Position numbers and translations under genes: made by a program. From Actinomycetota bacterium (lineage in GTDB: Bacteria; Actinomycetota; Actinomycetes; S36-B12; UBA10799), in assembly GCA_030837445.1 (NCBI GenBank), contig JAUPKM010000114.1, positions 1 to 13,482 on the forward strand: a stretch of DNA of 13,482 nucleotides, read 5' to 3'. Below are positions 13,019 through 13,482 of this stretch, piece after piece; the first letter of the stretch is position 1, and each line of letters starts with the position of its first letter. The notes below the pieces were generated by a model. The model was not told the origin of the DNA. It saw only the letters and a list, made by a program, of their open reading frames with translations, and did not search any database.

Positions 13019-13482
13019 TCAGGCGATGCCCGCGAACAGGTCGTCCTCCCTGCCGCCGGGTCCGGGTGCCCCATCGCCTGCGACCAATCTGAAGTACTCG
13101 ACGCCCATCGCCCGAGAACCCAAGTTGTTGGAAAGGGCGAAGAATGGGCCCTCGACATCGATCTGGGAAGCGTGAGCACGCATCGCAGCCATCTTCTGTT
13201 CGAGTCGGTCGGCGGCATCGATCTCAGCCGTGATCAACTCATCGTCACAGGCGAAGGGCGCAGCGTCGACGTCCATCTCGGTGAAGTCGTTGGCCAGACC
13301 TGACTCGCGCATCGCCTCGATACCGGCCGCGATGACGCTCCGCGGGAAGGCAGTCCAGTAAGTCTTGTCGATGACCCACTCGGTGCCGAGGTCGGGTCGA
13401 AAGGAGGGTGCCGCCGCGAGCGCCGCCGCATAGGTTGCTACCCGGTGGGCCTGGATGTGGTCTGGGTGACCATAGCCACCGA
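13019..13482 (-). CDS. mshB: N-acetyl-1-D-myo-inositol-2-amino-2-deoxy-alpha-D-glucopyranoside deacetylase (MshB), C-terminal part
   Basis: The frame enters from the right edge and gives 153 residues before the stop. It begins GGYGHPDHIQAHRVATYAA, the second metal-ligand region of MshB, where the HPDH histidine corresponds to the zinc ligand His147 of the M. tuberculosis enzyme. The C-terminal part contains AMRAHASQIDVEGPFFALSN, then GVEYFRLV and a final DDLFAGIA, also typical of MshB. The enzyme removes acetyl from GlcNAc-inositol in the second committed stage of mycothiol synthesis, a pathway confined to actinomycetes. The N-terminal metal motif lies outside the window. An MshB-like relative acting on mycothiol conjugates (Mca) is the main alternative, but these C-terminal blocks favour MshB. 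Confidence 0.9.
   Translation of the reverse strand, partial: GGYGHPDHIQAHRVATYAAALAAAPSFRPDLGTEWVIDKTYWTAFPRSVIAAGIEAMRESGLANDFTEMDVDAAPFACDDELITAEIDAADRLEQKMAAMRAHASQIDVEGPFFALSNNLGSRAMGVEYFRLVAGDGAPGPGGREDDLFAGIA

Noticed and set aside
1..13482. Search for a defence system, mobile element, CRISPR array, tRNA or biosynthetic cluster
   Set aside because: All intergenic gaps are under 200 bp and nearly every gene belongs to a known core or widely conserved actinobacterial family. I saw no transposase, integrase, direct-repeat array or tRNA-like structure.

Overview
The window looks like ordinary chromosomal core sequence from a high-GC actinobacterium. Indicators are the mycothiol gene mshB, a DUF3117 micro-protein, a DUF2510 membrane protein, a FolP2-type dihydropteroate synthase homolog, an actinobacterial DapD, and many GTG starts with 4-bp gene overlaps. 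From memory, much of the content matches the Mycobacterium tuberculosis Rv1170-Rv1211 neighbourhood (mshB, fdxC, dapC, dapD, dapE, LOG, folP2, Rv1209-like, DUF3117), compressed and rearranged. Genus cannot be assigned from this sequence alone.

Layout. 1-290 (-): N-terminus of a probable M17 leucyl aminopeptidase, cut by the window edge. 334-553 (-): DUF3117 gene with a strong downstream hairpin. 664-1454 (-): a two-gene unit of a membrane-anchored DivIVA-motif protein and an SRPBCC protein. 1455-1559: divergent intergenic region with an 11-bp tandem repeat. 1560-2420 (+): folP2. 2436-5073 (-): dapE followed by two LOG-family genes, all overlapping by 4 bp. 5092-6024 (+): dapD, divergent from dapE. 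6045-6872 (-): DUF2510 two-TM protein. 6930-8213 (-): citrate synthase. 8291-9710 (-): ferredoxin and dapC, 1 bp apart. 9821-11656 (-): VanW-family cell-wall protein. 11841-12455 (+): RibD/dihydrofolate-reductase-like protein. 12501-13482 (-): mshB (3' part) then a flavin reductase.

How the genes fit together. DapD, DapC and DapE are three consecutive steps of the succinylase branch of diaminopimelate/lysine synthesis, which supplies peptidoglycan and lysine. dapC sits in a different transcription unit, behind a 7Fe ferredoxin. The VanW-type protein is probably also envelope-related. MshB makes mycothiol, the actinobacterial thiol buffer. Citrate synthase feeds the TCA cycle. FolP2 and the RibD-like protein resemble folate or flavin enzymes, but their substrates are uncertain.

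The most interesting signal is regulatory. Three starts on the minus strand (the leucyl aminopeptidase, dapE and gltA) have TAC(C/G)GT followed by exactly 6 nt and then the start codon, with no convincing Shine-Dalgarno sequence. This is the geometry expected of a -10 element for leaderless mRNA. Between dapE and dapD the element is the near-symmetric TACCGTA, readable as a -10 on both strands, so one 7-bp site may start two divergent leaderless transcripts of the same pathway. I saw no mobile element, CRISPR array, tRNA, rRNA, prophage or defence system.
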